Both the position numbers and the translations under genes were made by a program. From positions 89,466-153,465 of the forward strand of contig CAICTM010000046.1 in NCBI GenBank assembly GCA_903772945.1: 64,000 nucleotides of DNA, in the 5' to 3' direction. Positions within the stretch are counted from its first letter, which is position 1, and each line of letters begins with the position of its first letter. Of this stretch, positions 46,310 through 56,367 are shown in pieces. The DNA comes from Seminavis robusta. Taxonomy: Eukaryota > Bacillariophyta > Bacillariophyceae > Naviculales > Naviculaceae. The notes below the pieces were generated by a model. That model was not told where the DNA came from. It ran no database searches and was given only the letters and a program-made list of their open reading frames with translations.

Positions 46310-47770
46310 ATGATGATTAATCCGGACGACTCTACTGATCAAGATGACACACCAGCCATCATTCCTGTGGCTTCAGCTACCCCCATTACTCATCAAGCTT
46401 CAACTGCCACCAACACGCCCGTCGTCTCAGTTCGAGTGGTATTAGATGAAATTGAAAGTGCTCCAATTTTCCTGGAAGAAAACGAAAGAGGCAGGGATCC
46501 TCCTGCCAGGAGCGCCCCCGAAGAAGAAGAAAAACAAGAAGAAAAGCAAGATGAAGAAGCAGGCAACAATGGCAACAATGAAGCCGGAGGATCTGTTCTT
46601 CCAGTGCCCGATTCCCCAGGAAGGGGCATTTGGACCCCAACTTTTATTCACTTCAAGACTGATGCTGTCAACGATAACAATACCAATAATAATTACAACA
46701 CAAACAACAGCACCGACAACACAAACAACATCAACACAAACACTGCGGGTCGGAGATGTCTCTGTGCCATTATTGTTATTTCCCTGGCAGCAGTGGCAAT
46801 CACAGGAATTCTTTGCGGGACTGGGGCTTGTACGGCATCAGCATCCACTGATGCACCTAATGTTCCCATGTCCATGTCACATCAGCCAACTACCGGTACA
46901 GTGCTAGCAATTCCAACAACACAGCCCTCTACAAGCAATCCTACAATGGCTCCTTCTACAAACAGACCAACCATTTCTCCATCCAAAAGAACAACTCTTG
47001 AGCCTACAACAGCAAACCCAACAACCAAGCAGCCCACTCCCAATCCAACTACAAATCCACCCTCGGCAACACCACCAGAGACAGTTGAGCTCTTTGGCAT
47101 AACCTACGATGTTGCAAGTACAGCAAGGATTGATCGCCCGAGTGCTGGTCTCAATGGAACCATTTCGACTGAGGTTGGATACATGACTGCATTGACTTAT
47201 TTGGATTGGGGTGACAACAATTTGGTGGGTCAGATTCCAAGTGAGCTTGGATTGTTGACCTCATTGACTTGGTTGTGGTTGCGTGGCAACAAGTTGAGTG
47301 GTGGTGTGCCTACCGAGATTGGTTTGATGACTTCTTTGAATCGGCTGGCTTTGCATGAAAACCCATTGGGCGGCAGTATTCCTTCTGAAATTGGGTACTT
47401 GACTGCTTTGATTCAGTTGTGGTTGGATAACAACCAGTTGAATGGAAGTGTGCCCACTGAGGTTGGTTTGATTACTGCTTTGGGTCGGCTGTCTTTGTCT
47501 ACCAACCAGATAAGCAGAAGCATTCCCTCTGAGATTGGTTTGATGACTGCTTTGACTAGTTTGCAGTTGTCTGCCAACCGATTGAGCGGAAATGTTCCTT
47601 CTGAGATTGGATTGTTAACTGCTTTGACGTGGTTGTCTATGCGTGCCAACCAGTTGAGTGGCAGTGTACCGAGCAGTCTTTGTTCCTTCTCGGCTCCGAC
47701 GATACGAGTTGATTGTGCTCCAGGCCAGTTTCCTGTGGAGTGTACATGCTTTGAATGTAGATGCAATTAA
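46310..47770 (+). CDS. type II single-pass LRR membrane protein (paralogue 2)
   Basis: 486 residues, single exon, starting at ATGATGATT. The N-terminal domain is acidic (DDSTDQDDTP; EEEEKQEEKQDEE) with an Asn/Thr-rich run before the membrane helix (LCAIIVISLAAVAITGILCG, 46747-46830). A P/T-rich linker (PTNRPTISPSKR) leads to TVELFGITYDVASTARID, closely matched in paralogue 1, then seven LRRs of the GLMTALTxLxLxxNxLSGxVPSEI type and a Cys-rich end (VECTCFECRCN). It shares the TNTPVVSVR-LDEIE block with paralogue 1, so the cytoplasmic side is also conserved. Likely an extracellular recognition or adhesion protein; inference. Confidence 0.9.
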   Translation: MMINPDDSTDQDDTPAIIPVASATPITHQASTATNTPVVSVRVVLDEIESAPIFLEENERGRDPPARSAPEEEEKQEEKQDEEAGNNGNNEAGGSVLPVPDSPGRGIWTPTFIHFKTDAVNDNNTNNNYNTNNSTDNTNNINTNTAGRRCLCAIIVISLAAVAITGILCGTGACTASASTDAPNVPMSMSHQPTTGTVLAIPTTQPSTSNPTMAPSTNRPTISPSKRTTLEPTTANPTTKQPTPNPTTNPPSATPPETVELFGITYDVASTARIDRPSAGLNGTISTEVGYMTALTYLDWGDNNLVGQIPSELGLLTSLTWLWLRGNKLSGGVPTEIGLMTSLNRLALHENPLGGSIPSEIGYLTALIQLWLDNNQLNGSVPTEVGLITALGRLSLSTNQISRSIPSEIGLMTALTSLQLSANRLSGNVPSEIGLLTALTWLSMRANQLSGSVPSSLCSFSAPTIRVDCAPGQFPVECTCFECRCN

Positions 47771-48543
47771 TTAAAAAAGTCTACGCGGTGGACCATGAAC
47801 CATGGCGGAATGGCTGTGGTTCTTTCAAGTGCTCTCTGCGCAGCTCCCTTCAACAAAGCGATCGATCGAACGAATGAGGACCCACCACTGCCACATTTGT
47901 TTGAAGCCTCCGCTACATACCTTTGGGAACAGTGCAGGCTTAGCATAGCATGAGTAAAACAGCTCCATAATATGGCCTAGCTTGGCTTCACCCGACTACT
48001 GGGTTGAAATTGGCCCAAGACAGGCAAAAGTTTTGGGTCTTGAATCCAACTAGGGTGCGATGCATGCATGGCTTCGCAGACCGCAGACTTAGCCTCAGCG
48101 TCGCAGCGCACCTGCGTTCACGACGAAGGTTCCAACGAACCCAAAACTTCCTGGGCGAAATTGGACAGAAGTAAATACTCAGTACTGTGCGGGAATTAAC
48201 TTTCAGTAAAGTAATTAGGAGCCACGTTTCCGGGGAAATAATCCTTTAGGGTCCTAGAGCACGGTTTTACGGTTTAACGGATCGGAGTAATCTTATCGAC
48301 CGACATGTGGAGCATCTATGACATAACCTCGAGAAATCGAACCCTTTCTCAGAGAGTAATGGGAATAAAGTCTAAGAACCAGCGAAACAGGGTTGTCGAA
48401 CCAGCCAATAATTACTCAACGGTAGTTTGCAGCACCACAACAAAAGTACAAAAGTTGTTCTCTGCTTGAGTAGCTAATACCCATTGCGAGTATAACACAG
48501 CAGTGCGAGTATCAAGGGAGTGTTGATTGCTTGCTTACAAAGG
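47771..48543. other. intergenic
   Basis: No gene supported; 3' flank of the LRR gene and 5' flank of the receptor gene. Nothing else seen. Confidence 0.6.
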
Positions 48544-51108
48544 ATGTCGCCCTTGTCTTCTATTAATACCTTGTCTTCTAATAAGAGTGTGGTGGTACTG
48601 TCTGTACCTGTACCTGTACCTGTAGTAGCGAGCAATGGTACAAGGTCGGAGATAGTAGAAGTCTTTGACCCAGCCACAAATGCTACCTATCGGAATGCCC
48701 ACCTGGTCAGTCTCATGACCCTCACCGGTCCTCTCCCAGACCAAGAACCCAAAAGATACATGAGCATGTCACAGATAACCCACGAGGCTGCTGGATTTGT
48801 GGCGGCAATGCATCTCAATGAACGGAATTCTTCCATTGTGCCCGATCTGGCCGAACGGATGAAGGGGTGCGACATCAAATTCACGTATGAAATGGCAGAT
48901 GCGCAATACAACAGACTGGTGGCTCTCAAGACAGTCCAACAAGTGGCTACTCGACCAGATATGAAGCCAGGGCACACATACCGTTACTCATTCGATCAGT
49001 GGAAGCCAAGGCCTACTGCCATTATTGGGGCAGATGCCAGCGCAATATCCTTGGCAGTGGCCAATTTGGCAGGCATTTATCAAATACCTCAAATCTCGGG
49101 ATCATCGTCTGCCACAGATCTCGATAACAAGATGGCAGCTCCGTATTTCTCACGAACATACCCAACCAACCAGGCAGATGCAGAGGCACTCATGATATAC
49201 TACAAGTCCCTTGGTGTCACACATTTTGGATGCATCTTTATGCGCGATGTTTATGGCAGTTCCTTTGGGAAAGCTGTCATTACTGCGGCGGCAGAGCATG
49301 GCATTGAAATATATTTCACAGCCTATGAAGCGGGTGATGACCAATCACTCAAAGAGGGGCTGCAGTATCTCAGGTCCACGCAGGTCCGGTACTTTTTCGC
49401 CATTATCTACACAGATCTAAGTGAAACAGTGTTCCGGGAAGCGTACAAAATGGGCATCATGGGTCATCCTGGGTATACATGGCTTCTTGGGGATGGTTCA
49501 TCTTACTTGACTTCTGGAGACTACACTGTTGATCGTGCAACAAAATCAGATATTGCCAAAGCCATCAATGGGGTTGGAGTCATTCTTCCTGGCATAGACA
49601 TTCACCCCAACCTTCAACAGATCATGGAACACGACTTTCGTACCAATCAACAGCTCCAAGAGGACTTTGTGGCTGCTCATCAACCCAACCTACATCACTT
49701 TTTCAAAGAACGCGATTTTTTTGAGACAATGAAACCTTCCATTTTTGTTGGAATGACATATGATGCTGTCATCTCAGTGGGCTTGGCCGCATGTCAGCAA
49801 CCCGAGCGTTTCTTCTCACCAGAGCAACTCCTGCACGGTATACGACAACAAACATTCCATGGAGCCACAGGTTATGTCACCTACAATAATTTCACTGGGA
49901 CCAGAGATCTACTTGGGCTTGGATATGCCATTACAAACATTGTCATTGCCAATGATGACCAACAAGTCACACCGGGAAGAATCCGTTTCGATGCCACTAC
50001 ACGAACAGCAATCGAATTTCCTTCCCAGGTAGTCGATCTAGGTCTGGGGCCCTATGTCTACACAGATAACACCACAACAACTCCTCCAGCCCTGCCCCAT
50101 GTGGATGTCGATATGAACTTAATCCCCAGAGGAATCCAAGCCTTTGGGTGGGGACTGATGACATTCATCATCATCCTCTCTGCCTGCTGTATTGCATTTT
50201 CTCAACACTACCGGACAAAGCAGGCAGTTGCAGCTGCCCAACCAGCCTTTCTCATGATGATCTCCAGTGGATGCTTGCTCATGGCTACTGCCATTCTTCC
50301 AATGTCACTCCAAGAGCCCATCCCAGAATCAAGCCTGGACATAGCGTGCATGTCTCAACTTTACCTGGTATGCATTGGATTTTGTGTTTCATTTTCCGCC
50401 CTCTACTGCAAGCTCTACCGCATCAACAAGCTACAGCAAGGGGCATGCCAATTCAGGAGAGTGACCATTGGGGTGAAAGATGTCATGTATCCACTCATCA
50501 TCATGGTGTCTCTCAATTTGGTTGTTCTTGTTGTATGGACGGTTGTGGATCCTTGTGTGTGGGATCGCCGTGAGCCGGAGCACTCTCGAGATGAATTCAA
50601 TAGAACCATTGCAAGCTATGCTGTCTGTTCCAGCAGCAATGAAACACTTGGGAATGCCTTTGGAGCCCTCCTGTTTGTAATCAACTTTGTTGCCTTGGCC
50701 CTAGCAAACTGGGAAAGCTTCAAGGGCCGGAAGCTACCAAGCCATGTTAATGAAACCAGGAGAATAGCTTTTTCCATGTTTTTCCTCATGGAGGCTTGCT
50801 TGCTCGGGATACCCATTTTGTTGGTTGTTCAAAGCAATCCAACTGGTTTGTTTCTTGCCAAGGCAGTCCTCATCTTTTGGCTTTGTGCAGCAATTCTGGG
50901 TCCCTTGTTTTTGCCACTTTGGAATAAGCAAACAGGGAGGGAATCATTGACACGCTCTGTGTCAATCTTAAGCTCCAGAAATTTTATGCACAGATCTTCA
51001 GAAATGTTTCCCGGAAGAGCATCACATTTTGGCATGATTTCATCTGAACTGCTGCAGCATCAACAACCCTCTCAAGTGTTGCGGAATCTGGACGACAATC
51101 TTAATTAA
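48544..51108 (+). CDS. class C (GABA-B/mGluR-like) G-protein-coupled receptor
   Basis: 854 residues from the ATG at 48544. Residues 50-520 resemble a periplasmic-binding-protein-type ligand domain: AAGFVAAMHLNER, AIIGADASAISLAVANLAGI (the Gly-Ser/Ala-rich ligand loop), PYFSRTYPTNQADAEA, then HFGCIFMRDVYGSSFGKAV. Seven membrane helices start at about residue 530 (FGWGLMTFIIILSACCIAF) and end near 795, with the extracellular-loop Cys (ACMSQLYLVCIGF; YAVCSSS) and a cytosolic tail rich in Ser. The signal peptide is weak: VVVLSVPVPVPVVAS, part of which is encoded by a TGTACC microsatellite (48600-48624). An upstream exon could supply a better leader. No Cys-rich linker of mGluR type is seen, so GABA-B-like is the better match. 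Ligand unknown. Confidence 0.9.
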   Translation: MSPLSSINTLSSNKSVVVLSVPVPVPVVASNGTRSEIVEVFDPATNATYRNAHLVSLMTLTGPLPDQEPKRYMSMSQITHEAAGFVAAMHLNERNSSIVPDLAERMKGCDIKFTYEMADAQYNRLVALKTVQQVATRPDMKPGHTYRYSFDQWKPRPTAIIGADASAISLAVANLAGIYQIPQISGSSSATDLDNKMAAPYFSRTYPTNQADAEALMIYYKSLGVTHFGCIFMRDVYGSSFGKAVITAAAEHGIEIYFTAYEAGDDQSLKEGLQYLRSTQVRYFFAIIYTDLSETVFREAYKMGIMGHPGYTWLLGDGSSYLTSGDYTVDRATKSDIAKAINGVGVILPGIDIHPNLQQIMEHDFRTNQQLQEDFVAAHQPNLHHFFKERDFFETMKPSIFVGMTYDAVISVGLAACQQPERFFSPEQLLHGIRQQTFHGATGYVTYNNFTGTRDLLGLGYAITNIVIANDDQQVTPGRIRFDATTRTAIEFPSQVVDLGLGPYVYTDNTTTTPPALPHVDVDMNLIPRGIQAFGWGLMTFIIILSACCIAFSQHYRTKQAVAAAQPAFLMMISSGCLLMATAILPMSLQEPIPESSLDIACMSQLYLVCIGFCVSFSALYCKLYRINKLQQGACQFRRVTIGVKDVMYPLIIMVSLNLVVLVVWTVVDPCVWDRREPEHSRDEFNRTIASYAVCSSSNETLGNAFGALLFVINFVALALANWESFKGRKLPSHVNETRRIAFSMFFLMEACLLGIPILLVVQSNPTGLFLAKAVLIFWLCAAILGPLFLPLWNKQTGRESLTRSVSILSSRNFMHRSSEMFPGRASHFGMISSELLQHQQPSQVLRNLDDNLN

Positions 51109-51603
51109 TTATCATGCAGCTGCGTGCTGGATAGTCTCTGAGCCCGGGAGTGACAATAGTTTCATTTTGCTTGCCTTTTTGGGACCGCACCATGGATTAT
51201 TGTCTCGGTGTCTACACAAAGCCTCGCTGCGATTGCAGTGCGTACAGTCTGGATGCCGCATTCAACTAGCAACGCTAGAGCAGCTTTCTGACCTGCCTTG
51301 AAGTGCCGAGGAGAAAGATCAGGGTAGTCGGGATCCGGATCCGAAAACGACGGATTCGAGTCCAACAGTGACTATTTGCGGGAGTATCACGGAATCGAAC
51401 TCACTTCGCCCCCTTGCAACACTCTCCTACCGTATACATGTATGATGAATTTCTAATTGTCTTTCGTCCTTTTGTTACTTTGACTTTATCTATGCATTCA
51501 AATAATCTACTAGTACAACTTTTTGTTCCCGAGCATAACCGTATCTGGCCGCCGCTGCTGCTGCTGTTCGCGGGCTGCCCGAGTCGAGTCCAGTCGAGGC
51601 GAC
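51109..51603. other. intergenic between convergent genes
   Basis: 3' flanks of the receptor (plus) and the DUF1279-like gene (minus). No gene seen. Confidence 0.6.
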
Positions 51604-52311
51604 TTAGGGTGCAAAGATTGGTACGCCCGAAAGAGTGCTAGCCAAGGTAACCCCTCCACCCAGCATTCCAAAAGCCGACACGGTGATCCAGGCCAGGACG
51701 AGTCCCATGGTGAGACTCTTGGAGCCTCCGCACTTGCGCTTCAACCAGCCAATGGCCCGGTCTGCCAAGGGGACGGCCGCAATTGCCGTAGCGATCTTGA
51801 CCGGCTTTAGCATGACATCCATGGCCATGAAACCGGAAAAGACAGCCAAGAAGGGTTTCCATTGCCCCGGGCACAACGGACTGAGTCCGGTTTGCACCGA
51901 GAACCCGTACCAGGCAAACGACAAGAACGAAATGCTGGTCAAGTTATTCACGAAAATCATATTGACAAGGGCCGCGAATCCCTGTTTGGCCATCTTTTCC
52001 TTGAGAGTGAGACCACTGCCATCTCGTACTGTCATTGAGTCTCGGACCTTGCCCCACCAACGTTTCTTCTGCTGTTCGGGGGCATCAGGAGCCGCAGGAA
52101 TTGGTTCCCCGTCAGCGATGGGGATGAACGCGGCTCGGTGTTGTGTGCTGATGGCCCTTCTTCCAAATCCCATAGGTGGCACTCCTCTCGTGGTAGTTTG
52201 GGCGCCGCCACGAATCTGTGTCATTGTCAGAGCTGAAGCAAAGGTGGTCCCAGAGACAATCTTGGCGACAAGAAGGGGGACGAAATAGGACAAGTAAGTT
52301 GAGAACTTCAT
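51604..52311 (-). CDS. plastid-targeted DUF1279/FAM210-like membrane protein
   Basis: 235 residues, single exon, ATG at 52311. The signal peptide (FVPLLVAKIVSGTTFASA) and the Thr/Arg-rich stretch after it look like a plastid presequence, although the xxAF motif is not clear. The core begins LTLKEKMAKQGFAALVNMIFVNNLTS and continues SFAWYGFSVQTGLSPLCPGQWKPFLAVFSGF, a pattern shared with plant and algal plastid proteins related to DUF1279. Two or three membrane helices follow, the last LVLAWITVSAFGMLGGGVTLA. Biochemical role unknown. Confidence 0.72.
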   Translation of the reverse strand: MKFSTYLSYFVPLLVAKIVSGTTFASALTMTQIRGGAQTTTRGVPPMGFGRRAISTQHRAAFIPIADGEPIPAAPDAPEQQKKRWWGKVRDSMTVRDGSGLTLKEKMAKQGFAALVNMIFVNNLTSISFLSFAWYGFSVQTGLSPLCPGQWKPFLAVFSGFMAMDVMLKPVKIATAIAAVPLADRAIGWLKRKCGGSKSLTMGLVLAWITVSAFGMLGGGVTLASTLSGVPIFAP

Positions 52312-53950
52312 CTTTGTTTGTTGGCCTTTTGGTGGTGAATCTGAGAGAACTTTTTGTGATTGTTGGTTTTTGGATTGGCTCTTTGATTTTGTGAGAGACT
52401 TGAAAGGTTTGGTGAAAGATCATTGGACCCATACCAGAACATGTCGAGCAATGTTCTTTCCCTGTGCACTTTGTTCCTCCGGTCAGGCATCCAGTTTCTT
52501 TCCAGTGTACCGGTACAGATGTTGCACGAGTAAGATCGAGTAGCCATCGTCACACAAAGACTTAGACTCCACGAAACAAAAAGATATAGCAACTGTGACC
52601 GAATGGACTCCCATCAACGGTATGAAAAAGACACCCAAACTCGGACCGACGATTCGAGGCTGCGTGCTGGATGGGACGACGACAGCTGCTGGGACAGCTG
52701 CTGAGACACAACACACAAGAACCTGGACACACCAGTCTCAGAGCCTCGAGGGAGCAAGTGCATTCCCACACATGGTCCGCTTTAACAGCATACATGTAGT
52801 ACTGTAACATTGTACCCAATCGTTGCTAGCTGCTATAACAACTTTCAGATGAACCTGCACCTGCACATCATAGCATTCCCCAGAGGAACCTGGACACACC
52901 ACTCTCAGATGAACCTGGACATACCTGGGCAACTAATTTTTAACTTTGCCACATGTATTGAAAAATCAGTAGCCCTCCGATCCGCAATGGATGACAAAGA
53001 ATCGGACCCGTACCGGTAAATACTGGTATAGATATGGTCGCTGATGTCGTACTTCCCGGCTTTCTCATAGTATATTTAAATCATAATTTGAAGTCCAATG
53101 AGAATACTAAGGAAAAGATTTATTAACTGATGTCGATCATTTCGGTAACCCCTTCCTTCTGTCTTACATCCCGGGATCTACCAGGTACCAGTACCGGTAC
53201 ACACCAAATCCAGGGTCATGCCCTCACGTCGAGTCTGTACTTTTACGGTACTTTTCGCAGAAATCATGGGGACTCATAGTACAAAACTAGTGCCTGCTGG
53301 GATGGAGAAGATCAGTGCATCTATTCTAGTCTACTACCGGTAGTCTACTAGCTAGCTAGCTCTAGGCAGGCCAGGTGATGAGGATGGGTTAAACGGGGGT
53401 GGAGCAAGTAAGTACAGTAGGTTTTATTTGGTGGGGTTTGATTAGGAGACGGCGTGTGCCATGCCCAGTCCACCCATATCGTACCGGTACCGGTACGCTA
53501 TCTGAAGAGTGCTACCTGGAGCCTGCGGAAAATGGCGAGATGCCGCGAAACCTACCTGTACCGGTACGCCTGCATGGGGAGCGTGAAACTAATGCAATGA
53601 ATCCGGTTTCGGGACCTTGGTGCTGAAGAGTACTACAGACAGCTACCAGTTCTGGTACACGCACCGGCACGCATTCAGGGGGGTACAATCAATCCTGGAA
53701 CCAAGCAGGCATTGACGTTCACCTGTGTGTACCATGGCTGTCGTACCGCAGGTAGCTGAGAAATGAAGACATTGTTTTGGGAGAGGCAACTGTGGCGGTG
53801 GAAATGCACCGTACGTCGATGGAGAACCCCTCTTTGGTCCAGTGTGGTCATTCGTCATTGCAGCCACCTCTCTCAGCCTTTGATTCTTTCTTGTCATTTT
53901 TCCACGCCTGTGTATTGCTGCTTCTTTCCTAGGTAGTATATGATAGCTAG
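52312..53950. other. intergenic, 1.6 kb, short repeats only
   Basis: No gene supported. A GAACCTGGACA(C/T)AC motif recurs at about 52720, 52885 and 52913 within a loosely repeated segment. ACCGGTAC palindromes are dense around 53180-53560. Open frames here are short and lack ATG context or motifs. Confidence 0.55.
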
Positions 53951-55648
53951 CTATATATCTGCCGAATAGAGATAATTCATGGAAATGGGCTGCAAGAAAT
54001 TGATACACCCCATGGCGAGTGGTCCCACAATGGGTGTCTGTCGTAATTTGTCCCAATCGACGAGCAAATCACTTCCATTGCGGCTGAGAAACTGCGCCAT
54101 GGATGCCCGAACAAAACGTCGTTTCGCGTATCGTTCCAATCGTTTTGGAATTTCGTCCGTGTGGGCAATGCCGTCTGCCAATTCCAGTGCCAGCACGTAG
54201 GCATCTTCCATGGCCATGGCTCCACCTTGTCCCAGATTGGGCATGGTGGGATGACAGGCATCTCCCAATAAGACGACATGCTTATTGTTCTTGCTGTCCG
54301 TCCATGGCCACATGGGTTTTCGATCAAATAAATCTCGTTGTCGTACGACTTGTGGTTGTGTGGCCTGAAAGAGGTCGTGAATTTCAGGACTCCAGTCTCG
54401 GAATTCTCGTTTCAGCCGTTCCAACATAGCCTGTCCATTATCAATATTGTTGTGTTGTTTATTGCTGCGTTTGTCCATAGCCATGATGGGTTCATCGGGC
54501 AAAAAGGCCCACCAGTGTTGCCATCCATATCCGGCATCGGTACATCCCAAATATTGTTGTTGTCCCAGAAACACCTTGTATGCCACGGTATCAATATCGT
54601 CTGGGATATGCTGACAGGTTCCGGTAAAGCAGGTATAGCCACTGTAAATGGCATGTTGGGTCGCATATCGGATGCCCACTTCTGCGGGTGGCAATCCACA
54701 CATTTGATGTCGGACGCGAGACCAAATGCCATCCGCTCCTACCAGAACACCTCCGTGGATGGTCCTCCCATCCTCCAAATGGACCGTGACACCATACTCA
54801 TCATCATTGTCGTCATTGACGTCATTGTCGTCATAGGTATCGTAGGACATGACACGGGCATTGGTGTGCACCCGTTCGGGAGGGACTCCATACTTGAGGA
54901 ATATTTCTTGCAAGACGACTCGATTAATGGCCAATGTCAAGGGGAGTCCCTTTTTGCGTGCCGGAGTGGCAGCATCAAACTTGACCAACCAGCCTTCTTG
55001 CCATTGCTTGCCATCTTTAATTCCGGACAATCGATCTCCCGTTTGGACACCACAATCTCGCACGGCTTCGTACAGTTCCGGTGCCATTTGCTGCAACGCC
55101 CAAAGCGCATTGCTTTGCAACTGAATGGGACCTCCAAAGGGTTGATACGCCACCGCCTGTTCCAACACGTGCACATTGACACCTTGCCGTAAGAGTGCCG
55201 ACGCCACGGCCAGTCCACCCAGTCCACCTCCTGCCACAATGACGCACAGCGGATCATCACTACTCAGAGCACGTCGTCGTTGCTGTTTACGGCTATTTGT
55301 CGTAAAGAGCGTATCCTGTCCAGGAACGTTGTAAAGCTTGGCCAAGAGTGCGGCGTCGTCTGGTCGACACGGGGTAGCGGGGATCGGATACCCGTCCACA
55401 CGAACTCCCATTAAATCTGGATCCACGTCTTCCTCCTCCTCGTTACTGCCAGCAGCAGCACCAGCAGCATTGGTCCTGTCATCACCACGACTGCTTCTTG
55501 GAGACTGCAAAACACGCCGTGGAAAACTGGTAAACGCTCTTGCAGGACCTGGAAGACACGTAAGGCTGAGCCACAAATAGAGGAGGAGAATACGGAGACC
55601 CTTCGGATGCAGGACGCATGTTGTACATGGATTACAGTTGGCTCTCAT
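53951..55648 (-). CDS. zeaxanthin epoxidase-like FAD monooxygenase
   Basis: 565 residues from the ATG at 55648; in-frame ATGs upstream (55711) exist, but this start puts a signal peptide (LRILLLYLWLSLTCLPG) at the N-terminus, ending ARAF-TSF, an xxAF plastid motif. The FAD-binding Rossmann motif is VIVAGGGLGGLAVASALLRQ (about 136), followed by GADGIWSRVR (about 301) and GDACHPTMPNLGQGGAMAME (about 458), the group A flavin monooxygenase signatures. Overall it resembles diatom zeaxanthin epoxidases, which re-epoxidise xanthophylls (zeaxanthin to violaxanthin, possibly diatoxanthin to diadinoxanthin) in the thylakoid/plastid envelope. Asp-rich insert DDNDVNDDNDDEYG is unusual. Which ZEP paralogue this is cannot be told. 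Confidence 0.85.
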   Translation of the reverse strand: MRANCNPCTTCVLHPKGLRILLLYLWLSLTCLPGPARAFTSFPRRVLQSPRSSRGDDRTNAAGAAAGSNEEEEDVDPDLMGVRVDGYPIPATPCRPDDAALLAKLYNVPGQDTLFTTNSRKQQRRRALSSDDPLCVIVAGGGLGGLAVASALLRQGVNVHVLEQAVAYQPFGGPIQLQSNALWALQQMAPELYEAVRDCGVQTGDRLSGIKDGKQWQEGWLVKFDAATPARKKGLPLTLAINRVVLQEIFLKYGVPPERVHTNARVMSYDTYDDNDVNDDNDDEYGVTVHLEDGRTIHGGVLVGADGIWSRVRHQMCGLPPAEVGIRYATQHAIYSGYTCFTGTCQHIPDDIDTVAYKVFLGQQQYLGCTDAGYGWQHWWAFLPDEPIMAMDKRSNKQHNNIDNGQAMLERLKREFRDWSPEIHDLFQATQPQVVRQRDLFDRKPMWPWTDSKNNKHVVLLGDACHPTMPNLGQGGAMAMEDAYVLALELADGIAHTDEIPKRLERYAKRRFVRASMAQFLSRNGSDLLVDWDKLRQTPIVGPLAMGCINFLQPISMNYLYSADI

Positions 55649-56367
55649 TATTGTTTTTGGGAGGTCAAAACTATCATCGAGTCGAGGGATATCTTGGATC
55701 TTGGGAGGCATCTTGGCGTGATGGGAAAGATACCGTTTCAACAAAGATTCAGATTAAGGATGAGGTGATCATGGTATCGGTACAACAGGAGCGGTATACC
55801 GTACCGGTACCAGACCAGGGCCCAACCCAGCTACTAGCTAGCTTGTAGTACTCTTTAAATACGTTGCAACCACGTAAAAGAATAACCTCGATACTGGAAC
55901 GATCTGGAATGGCAACTGTTTTCCCGTTTCGTACCAGGCGCCAAGCCACGCTGCAGACCGCTGCACAGACTATTTTTATTCCGGAAGGATAGACGTTGCC
56001 TTCAAGTTGATCGAGCAAACTACTGTACTCTTGATATGGCTACCAGGTAGCTACTACTCCCACTCTCTTCAACATCAGTACTTGGCACTTTGGCATGGGA
56101 GCACTAGCTGAGACCTCAGTGTACAAACCTTTAGATATAACTAAAAGGCGTCACACCCTCTCAGGAGGCTAGAATGGCTGGTAAACAGACTTGACTGTGG
56201 GAAACACCTGGACCTCAGCTCCTGGGTCATCCTTTTAAGAGCACTTCTTGCCTGAATGCGTTAATTAATAGACGTTGAGTTCTCTTGGAGTAGTGGTGGT
56301 GGTAGTGCATGTACTGTAGTAATGCATATTCTTATTAACTCATTTTAAAAGAAGAAAGTGAGTGACA
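55649..56367. other. intergenic
   Basis: 5' flank of the ZEP-like gene and 3' flank of LRR paralogue 3. Contains CCGTACCGGTACC palindromes near 55797. The last 80 bases resemble the 3' flank of LRR paralogue 1. Confidence 0.6.
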
